Shown: one piece after another, positions 18,926 to 19,975 of the stretch
Position numbering within the stretch: the stretch's first letter is position 1
How the letters are laid out: each line of letters starts with the position of its first letter
Assembly: GCA_016256075.1 (NCBI GenBank)
Contig: SDVU01000121.1
Span: 1 to 19,975, forward strand
Source: Dictyocoela muelleri
Taxonomy: Eukaryota; Microsporidia
Direction of reading: 5' to 3'
DNA: 19,975 nucleotides
The notes under the pieces: model-generated
What the model was told of the DNA's origin: nothing
The model's database searches: none
The model's input: the letters and a program-made list of their open reading frames with translations, nothing else
Position numbers and translations under genes: made by a program

Positions 18926-19262
18926 CCATGTTTGTTCGTTTACGATATTTTTTTCGAGGGGGTTATATAACGAAATAGAGAACCTTTCCTTTCTATTATA
19001 AAGCCTTTACGCATTTATAATTATCTAATTTCCAAATAATTTTATTTCTATATTTTTATGTCCTTTGGTATAATTTAGAATATATTTAAGATCGCATTTT
19101 ATCGCTTTTTTATAACAGTAAAGCTATTTTTTTTAATTTATAAAATGTGGTGCTAATGGTGCGTGTGGTGCGCTGCGTTATATATAATATAGGTATCTAT
19201 AATTTTATCATCAACCTAATTTATTAAAAAAATAGTTATATTGATTATAATTTATTATTTGA

Positions 19263-19331
19263 GTTCTTTAATCCAGCTGTATAGATAATAATTGCTTGTC
19301 AATTTTAGCGCGTTCGGGCCTCATTGTATAA
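19263..19331 (+). other. tRNA-like module, mirrored right-arm copy
   Basis: Homologous to the left-arm module in opposite orientation, sharing AGATAATAATT and CAATTTTAGCG. TAATCCAGCTG fits box A with one mismatch, and CGTTCGGGCC is a worn box B. It is more decayed than the left copy. Confidence 0.38.
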
Positions 19332-19400
19332 CTTTTCTATAAAAAAAAAAGTGTTGCTAATGGCGCGGGTATCGCGCTGCGCGCGTCACATTTTAAACAT

Positions 19401-19975
19401 TGCATTTCTATATTTTTTTAATTTATTAACTTTTTATAGAGAGGATGTCTAAAACCTCCTTACCGAATTTTCATGTTAAAACTTAATAATTGCTTAAATT
19501 TGAAAATAAATGTAACGAGTTCTCGCGCAGCGCTCTCAGCGATTTTAAGAGAACTCGCCTGAGGAGACTTCTGTTGCAGCGTTGAAAATGATACAAAAAA
19601 TGTCTGATTTTAATATATACAGATGGTAAGGGTTATTCGCATATCCTTGTCATCCTCTCTCCCACGCAGATTTTTATTGATAATTTTAAATTTTATGTAA
19701 AGACAATTTTTTCAATATCTCTGTAACGAATTGACGAATTTATAAAAAAGATAGTTTTCGTATACTCGATTTATGGCGATCAGACGCGAAGCCATTATAG
19801 AAAAAACTAATTAATAGGTTTGAAATACATAATGCTTATGATAGAGTTGACTGTCGTATTTTATATTCTAAATCAGTATATATCTACTCTGTTTATATAT
19901 AATAATGCATTCATTAGATTTTGCGTTTTACAAAAATATTTTTAATTATGAAATTTATATTTTTTTATTCTATAG
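19401..19975. other. Window end, no gene
   Basis: No supported open frame. A perfect 9-bp hairpin stem, CGAGTTCTC (19516-19524) and GAGAACTCG (19549-19557), encloses a GC-rich loop containing GCGCAGCGCTCTCAGCG. The rest is AT-rich without recognised structure. Confidence 0.5.

Larger units (their letters stand above)
18391..19391. repeat. 1-kb inverted-repeat structure with GC-rich tips
   Basis: The left tip ATGTGGCGCGCGAAGCGCAC forms a hairpin (stem GTGG-GCGC). The right tip GCGCTGCGCGCGTCACAT is its mirror. Further in, the arms share GCGCTAATGGCGC, TTTAGCG(T/C)GTTCG and ATAGTTATAT(C/T)GATTATAATT in mirror order, and then a central inverted repeat (18716-18925). The right arm contains an extra copy of the tip motif at 19143-19180, making it longer than the left. 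No coding capacity and no clear target duplication were seen. It is probably another non-autonomous element. Confidence 0.7.

Overview
The window is about three-quarters A+T by eye and consists almost wholly of decayed, nested transposable elements. Protein fragments read with the standard code and show no visible introns. I recognise no ordinary host gene, rRNA or functional tRNA. The mix of Merlin/IS1595-like (ISXO2-type) transposases, a pogo/Tigger transposase, a hAT transposase, a Ty3/gypsy fossil and many palindromic MITE-like repeats fits a transposon-rich microsporidian or a comparable AT-rich eukaryote. That placement is inference, not something the sequence proves.

Layout. 1-980: a Merlin transposase relic on the minus strand. 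981-1348: repeats. 1349-2898: a composite with palindromic arms (A1, A2) around a second Merlin relic on the plus strand. 2899-3612: unexplained. 3613-6402: a long palindrome whose two arms each carry smaller palindromes, with an 8-bp target duplication that matches at 7 of 8 bases. It is split by a complete-ended Merlin element (4740-5993) with a perfect 8-bp duplication. 6966-8904: a hAT element with both ends and an imperfect 8-bp duplication. 8922-9784: a fourth Merlin relic. 9785-10830: no recognisable gene. 10840-13427: a Ty3/gypsy fossil.

13429-16538 is a pogo/Tigger element with CAGT ends and TA duplications. It is itself invaded by a 294-bp palindromic MITE with a perfect 8-bp duplication, and it holds a 954-bp palindrome built of mirrored tandem arrays. 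16541-19975 is sparse: one 102-codon open frame, several hairpins, and a 1-kb inverted-repeat structure whose arms carry tRNA-like box A/box B modules.

The nesting gives a relative history. The gypsy fossil is older than the pogo insertion, which is older than the small MITE inside it. The long palindrome at 3613-6402 is older than the Merlin element splitting it. MITE A termini begin with GG and the one clean copy made an 8-bp duplication, as Merlin-type transposases do. The Merlin relics are therefore the natural candidates for having moved the palindromic repeats.
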